Both the position numbers and the translations under genes were made by a program. Of a stretch of DNA of 57,867 nucleotides, positions 27,104-35,800 are shown in pieces. The notes below the pieces were generated by a model. The model searched no databases, was not told the DNA's origin, and was given only the letters and a program-made list of their open reading frames with translations. Position 1 is the stretch's first letter, and the number at the start of each line of letters is the position of its first letter. Source of the stretch: an uncultured bacterium (GTDB taxonomy: Bacteria > Bacillota > Clostridia > Lachnospirales > Lachnospiraceae); the NCBI GenBank assembly GCA_947177425.1, contig CAMWUN010000020.1:1-57867 (forward strand), read 5' to 3'.

Positions 27104-28972
27104 ATGACTAAGAAGCAGCAAAAAATGTTTGTCCGTATTATCATTTCCTTTGTCATTTTTGCAGGTCTTTTTATATGTGAACATGTAGGGATGTTTGAAG
27201 GAATAGAGGACACATGGATTTTGTTTTTTGTTTATGCAGTTCCATATCTCATAATTGGATATGACATTATTTATAAAGCTGCCAGAAACATCAGCCACGG
27301 GCAGGTTTTTGACGAGAATTTCCTGATGATGATTGCCACTTTCGGTGCTTTCGGGGTGAAGGAATATTCGGAGGCGGTTGCAGTTATGTTATTTTATCAG
27401 GTGGGAGAACTGTTCCAGGGGTACGCCGTGGGCAAATCCCGCCAGTCCATATCAGATATGATGGATATCTGCCCAGAGTATGCCAATATAGAAATAGATG
27501 GGAAACTGACCCAGGTGGATCCTGATGATGTGGAAGTAGGAAGTATCATTCTGGTAAAGCCGGGGGAGAGGATTCCTCTTGACGGCATCGTTACGGAAGG
27601 GGAATCCCTGATTGATACGGCAGCCCTTACAGGGGAATCGGTTCCCAGGAAAGCCGCTGTGGGGGATGAAATCATAAGCGGCTGCGTTAACGGAAGCGGT
27701 ACGCTAAAGGTCAGGGTTTCCAAAGCCTTTGATGATTCTACTGTAGCCAGGATTTTAGAACTGGTGGAGAACGCCAGCAGCAAAAAGGCAAAGGTGGAAA
27801 ATTTCATCACACGGTTTGCAAAGTACTATACGCCTGTAGTAACGGTTTCGGCAGTCCTGCTTGCACTGCTGCCTCCCCTTATTTTAGGCGGCGGATGGAG
27901 CAGTTGGATTCAAAGGGCATGTATTTTTCTGGTAATTTCCTGTCCGTGTGCACTGGTGATTTCAGTGCCGTTAGGATTTTTCGGCGGCATTGGGGCAGCT
28001 TCCAGAATTGGCGTACTGGTAAAAGGGAGCAATTATTTAGAGGCAGTGGCGGAGATGACTACCATTGTCTTTGACAAGACGGGAACCCTCACCAAAGGGG
28101 AATTTAAGGTGCAGGAAATTATTCCCTGTGAAAGTACAAAAGAAGAACTGCTGGAACTGGCTGCTTTGGGAGAAGCGTATTCCAACCATCCGATTGCAGG
28201 TTCTATTAAAGAAGCATATGGGAAAGAGCCGGATATGAACCGGGTTGGGCAGGCGGAAGAACTGGCCGGGCATGGCATTTGTGTTCCTGTAGACGGAAGG
28301 GAAGTGCTGATTGGCAACGAAAAATTAATGAAAGTCAGGGGAATTTCCTATACCCCCTGCTTAAGCGGCGGAACCATTGTTTATATAGCCTGTGAAGGTA
28401 AATATGCAGGCGCAGTAGTCATTTCCGATTCCATAAAGGACGGGGCAAAGGAAGCTATTGAAAGCATGAAAAGGGTGGGCGTCAGGAAATGCGTGATGCT
28501 CACAGGCGACCGCATTCAGGCTGCCAGGGCAGCGGCGGAGGAATTATCCATTGACGAAGTCCATGCGGAACTTTTGCCTGGCGATAAGGTGTCTAAGGTG
28601 GAGGAACTGTTAAAGGTCCAGAAGGAAAAAGAAAAACTTGCCTTTGTGGGGGATGGAATCAATGATGCGCCGGTGCTGACCAGAGCGGATATCGGCATTG
28701 CCATGGGAAGCATGGGCTCCGATGCCGCCATTGAAGCTGCGGACGTAGTGCTGATGGACGATGATGTGAGAAAGATTGCCGCAGTGGTCAGGATATCCAG
28801 AAAAACCCTGCGCATTGTAAAGCAGAACATTGTCTTTGCGCTGGCCGTCAAAGCCCTGGTACTGATACTCGGCGCTTTCGGCATGGCAAATATGTGGGAA
28901 GCCGTGTTTGCAGACGTGGGGGTTTCCGTGCTGGCAATACTGAACGCCATGCGCGCCTTAAAAACAGAGTAA
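27104..28972 (+). CDS. P1B-type heavy-metal-exporting ATPase (Zn/Cd/Pb type)
   Basis: A 622-residue P-type ATPase. It shows TGES in the actuator domain, the transmembrane metal motif C280-P-C282, the phosphorylated D324 in DKTGT, an HP-type nucleotide loop (SNHPIAGS) and GDGINDAP. The class resembles ZntA/CadA (P1B-2), exporting Zn2+, Cd2+ or Pb2+. The fused N-terminal HMA domain normal for the class is missing and is encoded by the gene just upstream. I use ATG 27104 with GAGGTG four bases upstream rather than ATG 27092, which overlaps the preceding stop. Under ArsR control. Confidence 0.9.
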   Translation: MTKKQQKMFVRIIISFVIFAGLFICEHVGMFEGIEDTWILFFVYAVPYLIIGYDIIYKAARNISHGQVFDENFLMMIATFGAFGVKEYSEAVAVMLFYQVGELFQGYAVGKSRQSISDMMDICPEYANIEIDGKLTQVDPDDVEVGSIILVKPGERIPLDGIVTEGESLIDTAALTGESVPRKAAVGDEIISGCVNGSGTLKVRVSKAFDDSTVARILELVENASSKKAKVENFITRFAKYYTPVVTVSAVLLALLPPLILGGGWSSWIQRACIFLVISCPCALVISVPLGFFGGIGAASRIGVLVKGSNYLEAVAEMTTIVFDKTGTLTKGEFKVQEIIPCESTKEELLELAALGEAYSNHPIAGSIKEAYGKEPDMNRVGQAEELAGHGICVPVDGREVLIGNEKLMKVRGISYTPCLSGGTIVYIACEGKYAGAVVISDSIKDGAKEAIESMKRVGVRKCVMLTGDRIQAARAAAEELSIDEVHAELLPGDKVSKVEELLKVQKEKEKLAFVGDGINDAPVLTRADIGIAMGSMGSDAAIEAADVVLMDDDVRKIAAVVRISRKTLRIVKQNIVFALAVKALVLILGAFGMANMWEAVFADVGVSVLAILNAMRALKTE

Positions 28973-29091
28973 AATATTTTTTAAACAAAATTAATTGTGT
29001 GGGAAGCAGGCTTATGTTAAAATAATCATAGTAAACGGCATAATAAATTTCTGCATCCGGCGCCTGCCAAAGTGCTTTTGCAGGACCGAAA

Positions 29092-30267
29092 GTGAAATTG
29101 CTAATGGCGTTTATCTATAAGTATTTTAGAAACAGTCTGAATCAGATTACGCAGGAAAATCCGGTGATATTGTTGAAAAAGAAATTCTTATCTTTATTAT
29201 ATGGTTGTATCGGCAGTCTGCTGCTGTGGTTTCCCTTCTCAATTTATGCCTTCGGCGCGGAGGATTTAGATGCGCTGCTGGCAGCCTATCAGAGCTGTCA
29301 GCAGCGTTTTTCGCATGTGCAGGAACGTTCCGAGATAGAACGGTCGGGGTACGAGATTATTGCTGATCAGGTTTTTCCCATAGAAACCCGCAGTTTCGGG
29401 GAAGTATCGCTTATACCCGCCATGGATAAGGAATATCACCGGCTGGCGCTGTTTTTTGCGGATGGCGAGGGGCATATTGTGTACAAGACGGATGAACTGG
29501 AAGTCAATAACCGTTATCCCGGGGAGATGGAACAGCCTGTGAGGGAACTTCGGGCAGTGTCTTTTCAAGAACTGAACGGGGACGGGATGATGGATATTGT
29601 CCTGATTGTCACATGTGTCAACGACAGGGGCGAATACGTGGGCAGACCCTATAAGGTGGGGGATGTACTGTTCCAGAATGAGAAAGGATTTTACCGGGAT
29701 TACAGGCTGTCGGACAAAATTAACCGGTTCAGCATGAATAAGAGTGTGGAGAGCATTACTTCCTTTGTAAAGGGCGGCGATTCCACCGAGTTTCTGTATA
29801 CAGCGTCCACCAAACAGGAATTAATCAGAAACGGGTTTGAGATTGCAAAGGAACAGTGCTATTACAGACAGTTTGAAAAGCTGGGAAAGCTTGAGGTGGT
29901 GCCGGGGACTTATACCATGGCTAATTTTGCTACTTTTATGATTTATCTGGTGGATGAGCAGGGGTATATTGTGTGGAGTTTCCAGCCCATGGGGGAGTAT
30001 GACAATCTTTACGCCCTAAAAGGGATTACCTGCCGGGACATTGACGGGGACGGCATGAAGGATATTCTGGTTCTTGCCCGTTATAGTTACAGCGGGGAGA
30101 ACAACGAACTGATGGTGGAAAGCGATTATGCCATTTATTACCAGCGTACAGGCGGTTTTTACGAAGATAAGGAGATTAAGAAACAGTATCCCTGCAGTGA
30201 GGAGGATACGGTAGCGGGGCTTGTGGAAAAGGCAAGGGCCTATTGGGGGTGGAAAGCAGAAGGATGA
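29092..30267 (+). CDS. Exported protein with two FG-GAP/EF-like repeats, first gene of TCS operon
   Basis: A 391-residue protein I cannot name. A hydrophobic signal or anchor segment (about 32-52, ending IYAFGAED) points outside the cell. Two similar halves each end in a calcium-loop-like motif: LNGDGMMDIVLI (about 164-175) and IDGDGMKDILVL (about 322-333), resembling FG-GAP/VCBS-type repeats. Each half is preceded by a strand-rich segment. GTG 29092 follows AGGA; a shorter start at TTG 29173 would give a classic signal peptide, so the start is uncertain. Its last codons overlap the response regulator start at 30264. It is likely a surface sensor or accessory protein for the two-component system. 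Confidence 0.65.
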   Translation: MKLLMAFIYKYFRNSLNQITQENPVILLKKKFLSLLYGCIGSLLLWFPFSIYAFGAEDLDALLAAYQSCQQRFSHVQERSEIERSGYEIIADQVFPIETRSFGEVSLIPAMDKEYHRLALFFADGEGHIVYKTDELEVNNRYPGEMEQPVRELRAVSFQELNGDGMMDIVLIVTCVNDRGEYVGRPYKVGDVLFQNEKGFYRDYRLSDKINRFSMNKSVESITSFVKGGDSTEFLYTASTKQELIRNGFEIAKEQCYYRQFEKLGKLEVVPGTYTMANFATFMIYLVDEQGYIVWSFQPMGEYDNLYALKGITCRDIDGDGMKDILVLARYSYSGENNELMVESDYAIYYQRTGGFYEDKEIKKQYPCSEEDTVAGLVEKARAYWGWKAEG

Positions 30268-30923
30268 TAAGAATATTGATAGTGGATGATGAAAAACCGA
30301 TTTGTGATTTAATTGATTTGAATCTGTCGGCTTCCGGATACCACTGCAGGGCTGTGCAGGACGGGCTGGAAGCCATTGATCTGATAGAAAAGGAAACCTT
30401 TGATCTGATACTTCTGGATATTATGCTTCCGGGGGCGGACGGATATGACGTGATGGATTACATACGCCCTTTGAAGATACCGGTAATATTTATTACGGCA
30501 AAACATGAGGTAAAGGACAGGGTAAAGGGACTGAAGCTGGGGGCAGACGATTATCTGGTGAAGCCTTTTGATGTGGTGGAGCTTGTGGCCAGGGTGGAAG
30601 CCGTGCTCCGGCGTTACAACAAGACGGAAAGGCTCCTCACAGCAGGGGATATTGTGGCTGATGTGGAGGCCCGCCGGGTTCTGAAAAAGGGACAGCCGGT
30701 GGTCCTGACTAATAAAGAGTTCGGGCTTTTGGTACTGTTTATGCAGAATAAAAATGTGGCCCTGTTTAGGGAAACGCTGTATGAAAAGGTCTGGGGTGAC
30801 GAATATATCAGCGACAGCCGCACTTTAGATCTTCATGTGCAGCGTCTCCGGAGAAAACTTGGATGGGAACAGAATCTGGTTGCGGTGTATAAGGTTGGCT
30901 ACCGTTTGGAGGTATCAGATTGA
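30264..30923 (+). CDS. OmpR-family response regulator
   Basis: A 219-residue regulator with a receiver domain (acidic DD pair at 9-10, phosphoacceptor D52, K101 in VKPF) and a C-terminal winged helix (about 125-218) ending in RTLDLHVQRLRRKLG and the GYR motif. ATG 30264 overlaps the upstream stop by four bases (ATGA); the frame is open further upstream but not needed. It couples to the kinase at 30920. An OmpR-type regulator binds direct repeats about 11 bp apart, exactly the pattern at 33159-33220, so that array is its likely target. Confidence 0.92.
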   Translation: MIRILIVDDEKPICDLIDLNLSASGYHCRAVQDGLEAIDLIEKETFDLILLDIMLPGADGYDVMDYIRPLKIPVIFITAKHEVKDRVKGLKLGADDYLVKPFDVVELVARVEAVLRRYNKTERLLTAGDIVADVEARRVLKKGQPVVLTNKEFGLLVLFMQNKNVALFRETLYEKVWGDEYISDSRTLDLHVQRLRRKLGWEQNLVAVYKVGYRLEVSD

Positions 30924-32350
30924 AATTTTCACTAAAACTGTTACTGTGTACAGTGATTGTGCTGGCAATTGCGCTTGGGTTTAGCGGTTTTTATTTTGTA
31001 AATTATGTCTTTGACACTTCCCTTGGCAGGGAGGTGGGACAGGCGGTGGATGAAAACAGCATTTTATGTTTTGCCTTTGAGACGGCTGCCTTAAATGTGC
31101 CTGCCAAGTATGATGTCTTACAGGATCATACGGTGGAGCAGATTGCCTCTAATCTGGAAGCGGGAGGGCAGAGCAGTAACCGTATGCTCCGGCTTTCAGA
31201 CGAGGAGAAGAATAAGCTCTATGCAAGCGACGGGTTTGAGACGGACGACGGCCTGCTTATGCAGACGGATATTACCACCAAGACTTACCGTACCATTTTT
31301 ATGAATGACCATTATTATATCCAGACAGGAAGCACAGTCAATGCACTGGATCGGGTGCTTTATCTGGAAACCCTCCGGGATGTCTCGGAAGTGTTTAATG
31401 AAAGGGAACTGGGATTTCGGGTATTCCGCCAGGTGACGGTAATTATGCTGGTGTTTGGCACGGTTATCATGCATCTGATTGCCTCCTGGCTGACCAAGCC
31501 CATCCGCCTGCTTACCCGTGCTACCAAGCGTATGGCGGCCGGGGATTATGACTACCGGGCAAAACAGGTCAGTAATGACGAACTGGGACAGCTTACCCTG
31601 GACTTTAACCAGATGGCGGAAGCCCTTGAGGAGAACATTAATAAACTGGAGGATGAAATACAGGCTAAAGAGGACTTTGTAGGGGCTTTTGCCCATGAAC
31701 TGAAAACCCCTCTGACAGCCATTATCGGCTATGCGGATATGCTCCGTTCCAGGAAACTGGATGAGGAAAAAAGTCTGCTGTCCGCCAATTACATTTATAC
31801 AGAGGGCAAAAGGCTGGAAGCCATGTCCATCAGGCTCCTTGATATTATGGTGACAAGGCACGGGCAGGCCCAGTTCCAGGAGGTGCAGGCGGAGAACCTT
31901 TTCCTTTATCTCAGGGATATGTTTAAGACAAATGAGAGTATGCAGTTTGTCTATTCTTACGATAAGGCGGTGGTGTGGGTGGAAAGTAATCTGATTATCA
32001 CTGTGCTTATCAATCTTCTTGATAATGCCTGCAAAGCATCGGAACCGGGAAGCCTTATTGAAGTCACTGGAACCAGCGGGGAAGAGGGCTACCGTTTTAA
32101 TGTAAAAGACCATGGCATGGGTATACCGGAAAAGGAGCTTGCCAAGATTACAAAAGCTTTTTATATGGTGGACAAATCCAGAAGCAGAAGCAGGAACGGA
32201 GCCGGCCTGGGGCTGGCCTTATGTACGGAGATACTTTCCCTCCACGGCAGCAGCCTTGAAATTGCAAGTAAAGTGGGGGAAGGCACCAGCATCAGCTTTG
32301 TGATACCGGACCGGGGAAAGGAGGAGGAACATGAAGAAATCCACCATTAA
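30920..32350 (+). CDS. Sensor histidine kinase with HAMP domain
   Basis: A 476-residue membrane kinase: TM1 at about 4-24, an extracytoplasmic sensor of about 150 residues, TM2 at about 172-192, HAMP domain (WLTKPIRLLTRATKRMAAGDY), HisKA with H259 in FAHELKTPL, and a HATPase domain (N box NLLDNACKA, G boxes DHGMGIP and GAGLGLAL). Translation starts at TTG 30920, overlapping the regulator stop, with GGAGGT six bases upstream. It overlaps the next gene by 20 bases. It should phosphorylate the regulator at 30264. Confidence 0.92.
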   Translation: MKFSLKLLLCTVIVLAIALGFSGFYFVNYVFDTSLGREVGQAVDENSILCFAFETAALNVPAKYDVLQDHTVEQIASNLEAGGQSSNRMLRLSDEEKNKLYASDGFETDDGLLMQTDITTKTYRTIFMNDHYYIQTGSTVNALDRVLYLETLRDVSEVFNERELGFRVFRQVTVIMLVFGTVIMHLIASWLTKPIRLLTRATKRMAAGDYDYRAKQVSNDELGQLTLDFNQMAEALEENINKLEDEIQAKEDFVGAFAHELKTPLTAIIGYADMLRSRKLDEEKSLLSANYIYTEGKRLEAMSIRLLDIMVTRHGQAQFQEVQAENLFLYLRDMFKTNESMQFVYSYDKAVVWVESNLIITVLINLLDNACKASEPGSLIEVTGTSGEEGYRFNVKDHGMGIPEKELAKITKAFYMVDKSRSRSRNGAGLGLALCTEILSLHGSSLEIASKVGEGTSISFVIPDRGKEEEHEEIHH

Positions 32351-33161
32351 TTATTTCCTCTTCGTCTTTGCCGTACTTGTGATGGGTGCTTCCATCTGGG
32401 GGCCGGAGTTCATTACCAGATACAAGGACAGGACAGTTCTTGACCGGATTCATACCCAGACCTCCGAACAGGAGGGGGCAGGCTACCGCTATAAACTTGA
32501 CAGAAATGAAAAGCTTTATATTCTTTCCCAGTGCTTGAACAGCCAGAGTCTTCCCGAAAGTGAACTGAACGCCCTGACAAGGGTGGAGGGGGAAGCCGCG
32601 GAATATCAGGAGGTCAGCGGAACTTATGCTTTTGTGGCGGACCGCAGGGGAACTACCGGAAAAGAAATCACCGATGAAGAGATTTATACGATTTGTAATG
32701 AAATGCTGCAGGAGCTGAAGGATTTGGGGATTTTATCCAGAACTGTGCGGTCTGTAAATGGCGGGGATTATGATGCAGTTCTTTACTCAGCCATTGATGT
32801 GCTGGAGCCCCGGAACAATGTTGCCGTGTGGAAGGTAAGCTTATCTACCAACAAGATGAATGCGGACAAGGCAAACCGTCTGATAGACGCTTATCTGGAT
32901 GCGGACGATGGCAAGCCTTATGAATTTTATGCCAGAACAGACCAGAAATGGGAGGATATAAACCCCGATGAGATTATAGAAAAATGGAGAACATACATGG
33001 GGCTTGGCGCTCCCACACCTTACGAAACAGACAATCCCCTGCTGGAGACGACGCCTTACTACAAAAAGTATGTTTTTGCAGGCATGGGGGAGGAGAGAAC
33101 CATTGTCACCATTGGATTTTATGAGGGAATCAATGAGCTGTTTCTGAAGATTTCAAGATGA
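32331..33161 (+). CDS. Membrane-anchored protein of unknown function, last gene of TCS operon
   Basis: A 276-residue protein with one N-terminal hydrophobic segment (about 7-26) and a long outside domain; no family recognised. The start ATG 32331 lies inside the kinase gene with GGAGGAGG just upstream. Tight overlaps show it is part of the two-component operon, probably an accessory sensor or regulator of the kinase. Its stop codon TGA is the first three bases of the TGATGCA array. Confidence 0.7.
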   Translation: MKKSTINYFLFVFAVLVMGASIWGPEFITRYKDRTVLDRIHTQTSEQEGAGYRYKLDRNEKLYILSQCLNSQSLPESELNALTRVEGEAAEYQEVSGTYAFVADRRGTTGKEITDEEIYTICNEMLQELKDLGILSRTVRSVNGGDYDAVLYSAIDVLEPRNNVAVWKVSLSTNKMNADKANRLIDAYLDADDGKPYEFYARTDQKWEDINPDEIIEKWRTYMGLGAPTPYETDNPLLETTPYYKKYVFAGMGEERTIVTIGFYEGINELFLKISR

Positions 33162-33220
33162 TGCAGATTTGATGCAAAAATTATGGAATTATGATGCAAC
33201 TTTGATGTTAAAATGATGCA
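33159..33220 (+). promoter_or_regulatory. Six phased TGATGCA heptamers (11-bp period)
   Basis: Heptamers start at 33159, 33170, 33181, 33192, 33203 and 33214. Four are exact TGATGCA; the one at 33181 is TTATGGA and the one at 33203 is TGATGTT. Every spacer is four bases, so all lie on one face of the helix. This is the layout of OmpR/PhoB-type activator sites. A possible -10 box TAAGAT at 33230-33235 places the last copy over the -35 region, as for an activator. The regulated gene would be the cell-wall enzyme at 33350. Confidence 0.85.
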
Positions 33221-33349
33221 CCGCATATGTAAGATAAACCATAAGAAAACAGCCGGACAGACAGCAGAATGAAGCTGGGCGCAAGAGGCTTTATCAAGCT
33301 GTTTTACCAAGCGTATTGTGGATGAATACATGTAAGGAGCATCATTTTT

Positions 33350-34807
33350 ATGAGTACAAAAGCAAAAGAAAATGAAAAAAGCAAAAGAGGACATAGATAC
33401 CAGAGAAACTGGTTCAGACATATAGGCATTGTTTTATTTTCAGGGGCAGTCTGTATCTTTTCCTGTGTGGCTACCATTTCCATGGCGGCCCCGGAAAACC
33501 CGGAAATAGAAGCCATGATGGAGGAAAAAAAGGCCGGGGAGCAGGAAGTCCTTTCAGAGACAGATCCTGCCCCTTCGTCCGGTTCTAAGAATTACGAAGC
33601 TTTGATGGTTAAGGATGAAAAAAGCAGCATTCCTCTTATTGTGATAGATCCGGGACATGGGGGAGAGGATGACGGCTGTCTTGGGGACGGCGTTTTTGAA
33701 AAGGACATCAATCTTCAGATTGCCCTTCTGGTAAAGGAACGGCTGGAGGAAAAGGGATTCCGGGTTATGCTGCCCAGGGAGACGGATGAATATCTGGCCA
33801 AGGAGGAGCGGGTAGAGTTGGCAAACAGCTATCAGGCAGATGCCTATATCAGCATCCACCAGAATACCTATGAGGGCAGCGACAAGAGTGTCAGCGGTAT
33901 TGAAACATGGTATGACGGATCCGACAACACCAGGGACAATCAGAGACTTGCCAGCTTGATCCACAAAGAAACTATAAAGAGCACAGGGGCAAATGAGAGG
34001 GAACTGTGGCCCATAGCGGATTTTTGTGTGACAGGCAAGACGCTGATGCCTGCCTGTCTCATTGAGACAGGATTTCTGTCAAACCCGGAAGAATGCAAAA
34101 GGCTGACCGACAAAGAATATCAGAATAAAGTGGCAGAGGGGATTGCGCAGGGAGTTGATCTGTACTTTCATCCAAAGACCATGTACCTGACCTTTGACGA
34201 CGGGCCCTCCAAAGAATATACGGAACAGATACTGGACGTTCTGAAAGAGAAGGATGTAAAGGCAACCTTTTTCCTTATCGGCGAATATGTGGAAAAATAT
34301 CCCCAGGTGGCAAAGCGGATTGCCGATGAGGGACACACCATAGGCATCCATTGTTACCGTCATGACTACGACATACTGTATGAAAGTGTGGAGAGTTATC
34401 TGGAAGACTTCTGGAAGGCTTATGACGCCGTTCTTGTTGCCACCGGAGTGGAAGCAGAGTTATTCCGTTTCCCGGGAGGAAGCGTAAATGCATATAATAA
34501 AGATACCTGTGCAGACATTGTAAAGGAAATGACGGCACAGGGCTTTATTTATTTTGACTGGAATGCCAGCCTGGACGATACTGTCAAGAATCCGGGTCCG
34601 GCCCAGATTCTTGCAAATGCGGCGGCTTCCACACTGGACAGAAAAAAAGTGGTGATGCTTGCCCATGACAGAGTGGAAAATACTGCCCTGTGTCTGGGCG
34701 ATTTGATTGACCAGTTCCCAGAGTATCAGATTAAGCCTTTAAATGCAAAAATTGAACCTGTCCATTTCCGCCTGCCTGCCCATCCGGGTGCTAATTCTGA
34801 AAATTGA
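33350..34807 (+). CDS. N-acetylmuramoyl-L-alanine amidase fused to polysaccharide deacetylase
   Basis: A 485-residue exported wall enzyme. A membrane segment (about 24-45) is followed by a linker, an Amidase_3 domain (about 95-275) with zinc/catalytic H103, E117, H170 and E239, and a NodB deacetylase domain (about 278-470) with the D283-D284 pair, H334-x3-H338, RFPGG, the DWNASLDD segment and LAHD. The first half cuts the peptide from the glycan; the second removes N-acetyl groups. Having both on one chain suggests coordinated trimming during wall remodelling. ATG 33350 follows AAGGAG. The phased TGATGCA array upstream implies control by a response regulator, likely that of the operon just before it. 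Confidence 0.92.
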   Translation: MSTKAKENEKSKRGHRYQRNWFRHIGIVLFSGAVCIFSCVATISMAAPENPEIEAMMEEKKAGEQEVLSETDPAPSSGSKNYEALMVKDEKSSIPLIVIDPGHGGEDDGCLGDGVFEKDINLQIALLVKERLEEKGFRVMLPRETDEYLAKEERVELANSYQADAYISIHQNTYEGSDKSVSGIETWYDGSDNTRDNQRLASLIHKETIKSTGANERELWPIADFCVTGKTLMPACLIETGFLSNPEECKRLTDKEYQNKVAEGIAQGVDLYFHPKTMYLTFDDGPSKEYTEQILDVLKEKDVKATFFLIGEYVEKYPQVAKRIADEGHTIGIHCYRHDYDILYESVESYLEDFWKAYDAVLVATGVEAELFRFPGGSVNAYNKDTCADIVKEMTAQGFIYFDWNASLDDTVKNPGPAQILANAAASTLDRKKVVMLAHDRVENTALCLGDLIDQFPEYQIKPLNAKIEPVHFRLPAHPGANSEN

Positions 34808-34946
34808 TTTCTGTGCCATTCTTTTTCCGCAATAGCAATGCACCTAAAAACATAAAGATTAATCCTGCCAGGACTGAATAAAATTCTCCTATTCCACCCA
34901 TAATATGGATGGTATCCAGAAAGCATCCATATTTGACGGGCGGCGC
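34791..34946 (-). pseudogene. Possible 3' remnant of a sorted surface-protein gene
   Basis: The minus strand is open for about 50 codons and ends TAG at 34791-34793 inside the 3' end of the amidase gene. Its last part reads MGGIGEFYSVLAGL, then a hydrophobic run and LLLRKKNG before a short tail. This is the layout of a sortase-type C-terminal anchor (GG, hydrophobic segment, KK), but the LPxTG motif is not intact (IHIMGG). No start or upstream body exists, so it is probably a decayed end. Confidence 0.4.
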
Positions 34947-34982
34947 TCAGGCGCTGGTTAAGAAAAGAAAAGGAGATTGTAT

Positions 34983-35582
34983 ATGGCAGTGGATTTTAAA
35001 AACAGTGAGACAAAAGACAATCTGATGCGCGCATTTGCAGGGGAGAGCCAGGCGAGAAACAGATATACCTTTGCGGCATCACAGGCAAAAAAGGAAAAAC
35101 TCCATGTGATAGGGGAGGTTTTCAAGTATACAGCAAACCAGGAAAAGGAACATGCGGAGATTTTTTATAATCACCTGAAGGAGTTAGCAGGAGAAACCAT
35201 TCATGTGGACGGCGGTTATCCGGTGGATTTTTCCAAGGATGTGTCAAAGCTTCTGCGCATGGCCCAGCACAATGAGTATGAGGAGCATGACTCCGTGTAT
35301 AAAGCCTTTGGGGAAAAGGCAAAGGAAGAGGGCTTTATGCAGGTGGCAAATTCCTTTTTTATGATTGCGGAAATTGAAAAGGTGCACGGAGACAGGTTCG
35401 GTAAGTTTGCGGAACTGATGGAAAAGAACCAGTTATTTAAGGACACGGAAAAGACAAGCTGGATTTGTTTAAACTGCGGCTATATTTACGAAGCGCCGGC
35501 AGCACCGGAAAAGTGTCCTGTATGCGCCCACGACAAGGGGTACTTTGTACGGCTGGATGAATCTCCTTATGAAAGTAAATAA
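34983..35582 (+). CDS. Rubrerythrin 2
   Basis: A 199-residue rubrerythrin. The di-iron four-helix domain (about 5-145) has AFAGESQARNRY, NQEKEHAE and EIEKVHGDRF; the rubredoxin domain has CLNCG and CPVCAHD. It reduces peroxide in anaerobes. ATG 34983 has AGGAG seven bases upstream; an in-frame TTG at 34977 is too close to it. It stands alone here, unlike the copy at 17141, and belongs to the longer standard rubrerythrin group. Confidence 0.92.
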   Translation: MAVDFKNSETKDNLMRAFAGESQARNRYTFAASQAKKEKLHVIGEVFKYTANQEKEHAEIFYNHLKELAGETIHVDGGYPVDFSKDVSKLLRMAQHNEYEEHDSVYKAFGEKAKEEGFMQVANSFFMIAEIEKVHGDRFGKFAELMEKNQLFKDTEKTSWICLNCGYIYEAPAAPEKCPVCAHDKGYFVRLDESPYESK

Positions 35583-35634
35583 TGATTTCCGGCTTTAAGG
35601 CGGATTGGTAAAACCTTTGCAGTGATTTTTTTAT

Positions 35635-35713
35635 AACACGGGAAACAATTTTTAAAGATTATGCAGTTCCGGAACCCGGACTATTATTTTTGAAAATTGT
35701 TTCCCGTGTTTTG
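35635..35713 (+). terminator. Long-stem terminator after rubrerythrin 2
   Basis: An 18-bp perfect stem (35635-35652 with 35693-35710, AACACGGGAAACAATTTT type) with a 40-base loop is followed by TTGTAACC. The tail overlaps the possible ECF promoter. Confidence 0.7.
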
Positions 35714-35742
35714 TAACCTTTCCAGGTTCATTTTCATCTAAT
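35712..35742 (+). promoter_or_regulatory. Candidate ECF sigma promoter
   Basis: TGTAAC followed by CTTT (35712-35721) and CATCTAA (35735-35741) with a 17-base gap resemble ECF promoters (a -35 AAC motif and a -10 with TCTA/GTCTA). It lies 60 bases before the ECF sigma gene, so it may be autoregulatory. The match is by eye. Confidence 0.35.
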
Positions 35743-35800
35743 TAGTGTAAAATGAAAACGGCCGTTTCATAAAGCAACAGGAAAAAGGAATTTATGAAAA

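Noticed and set aside
31196-32113. Long minus-strand open frame (305 codons) inside the histidine kinase gene
   Set aside because: The plus-strand kinase is unambiguous; the antisense frame is rich in H, Q and F, as is usual for shadows.
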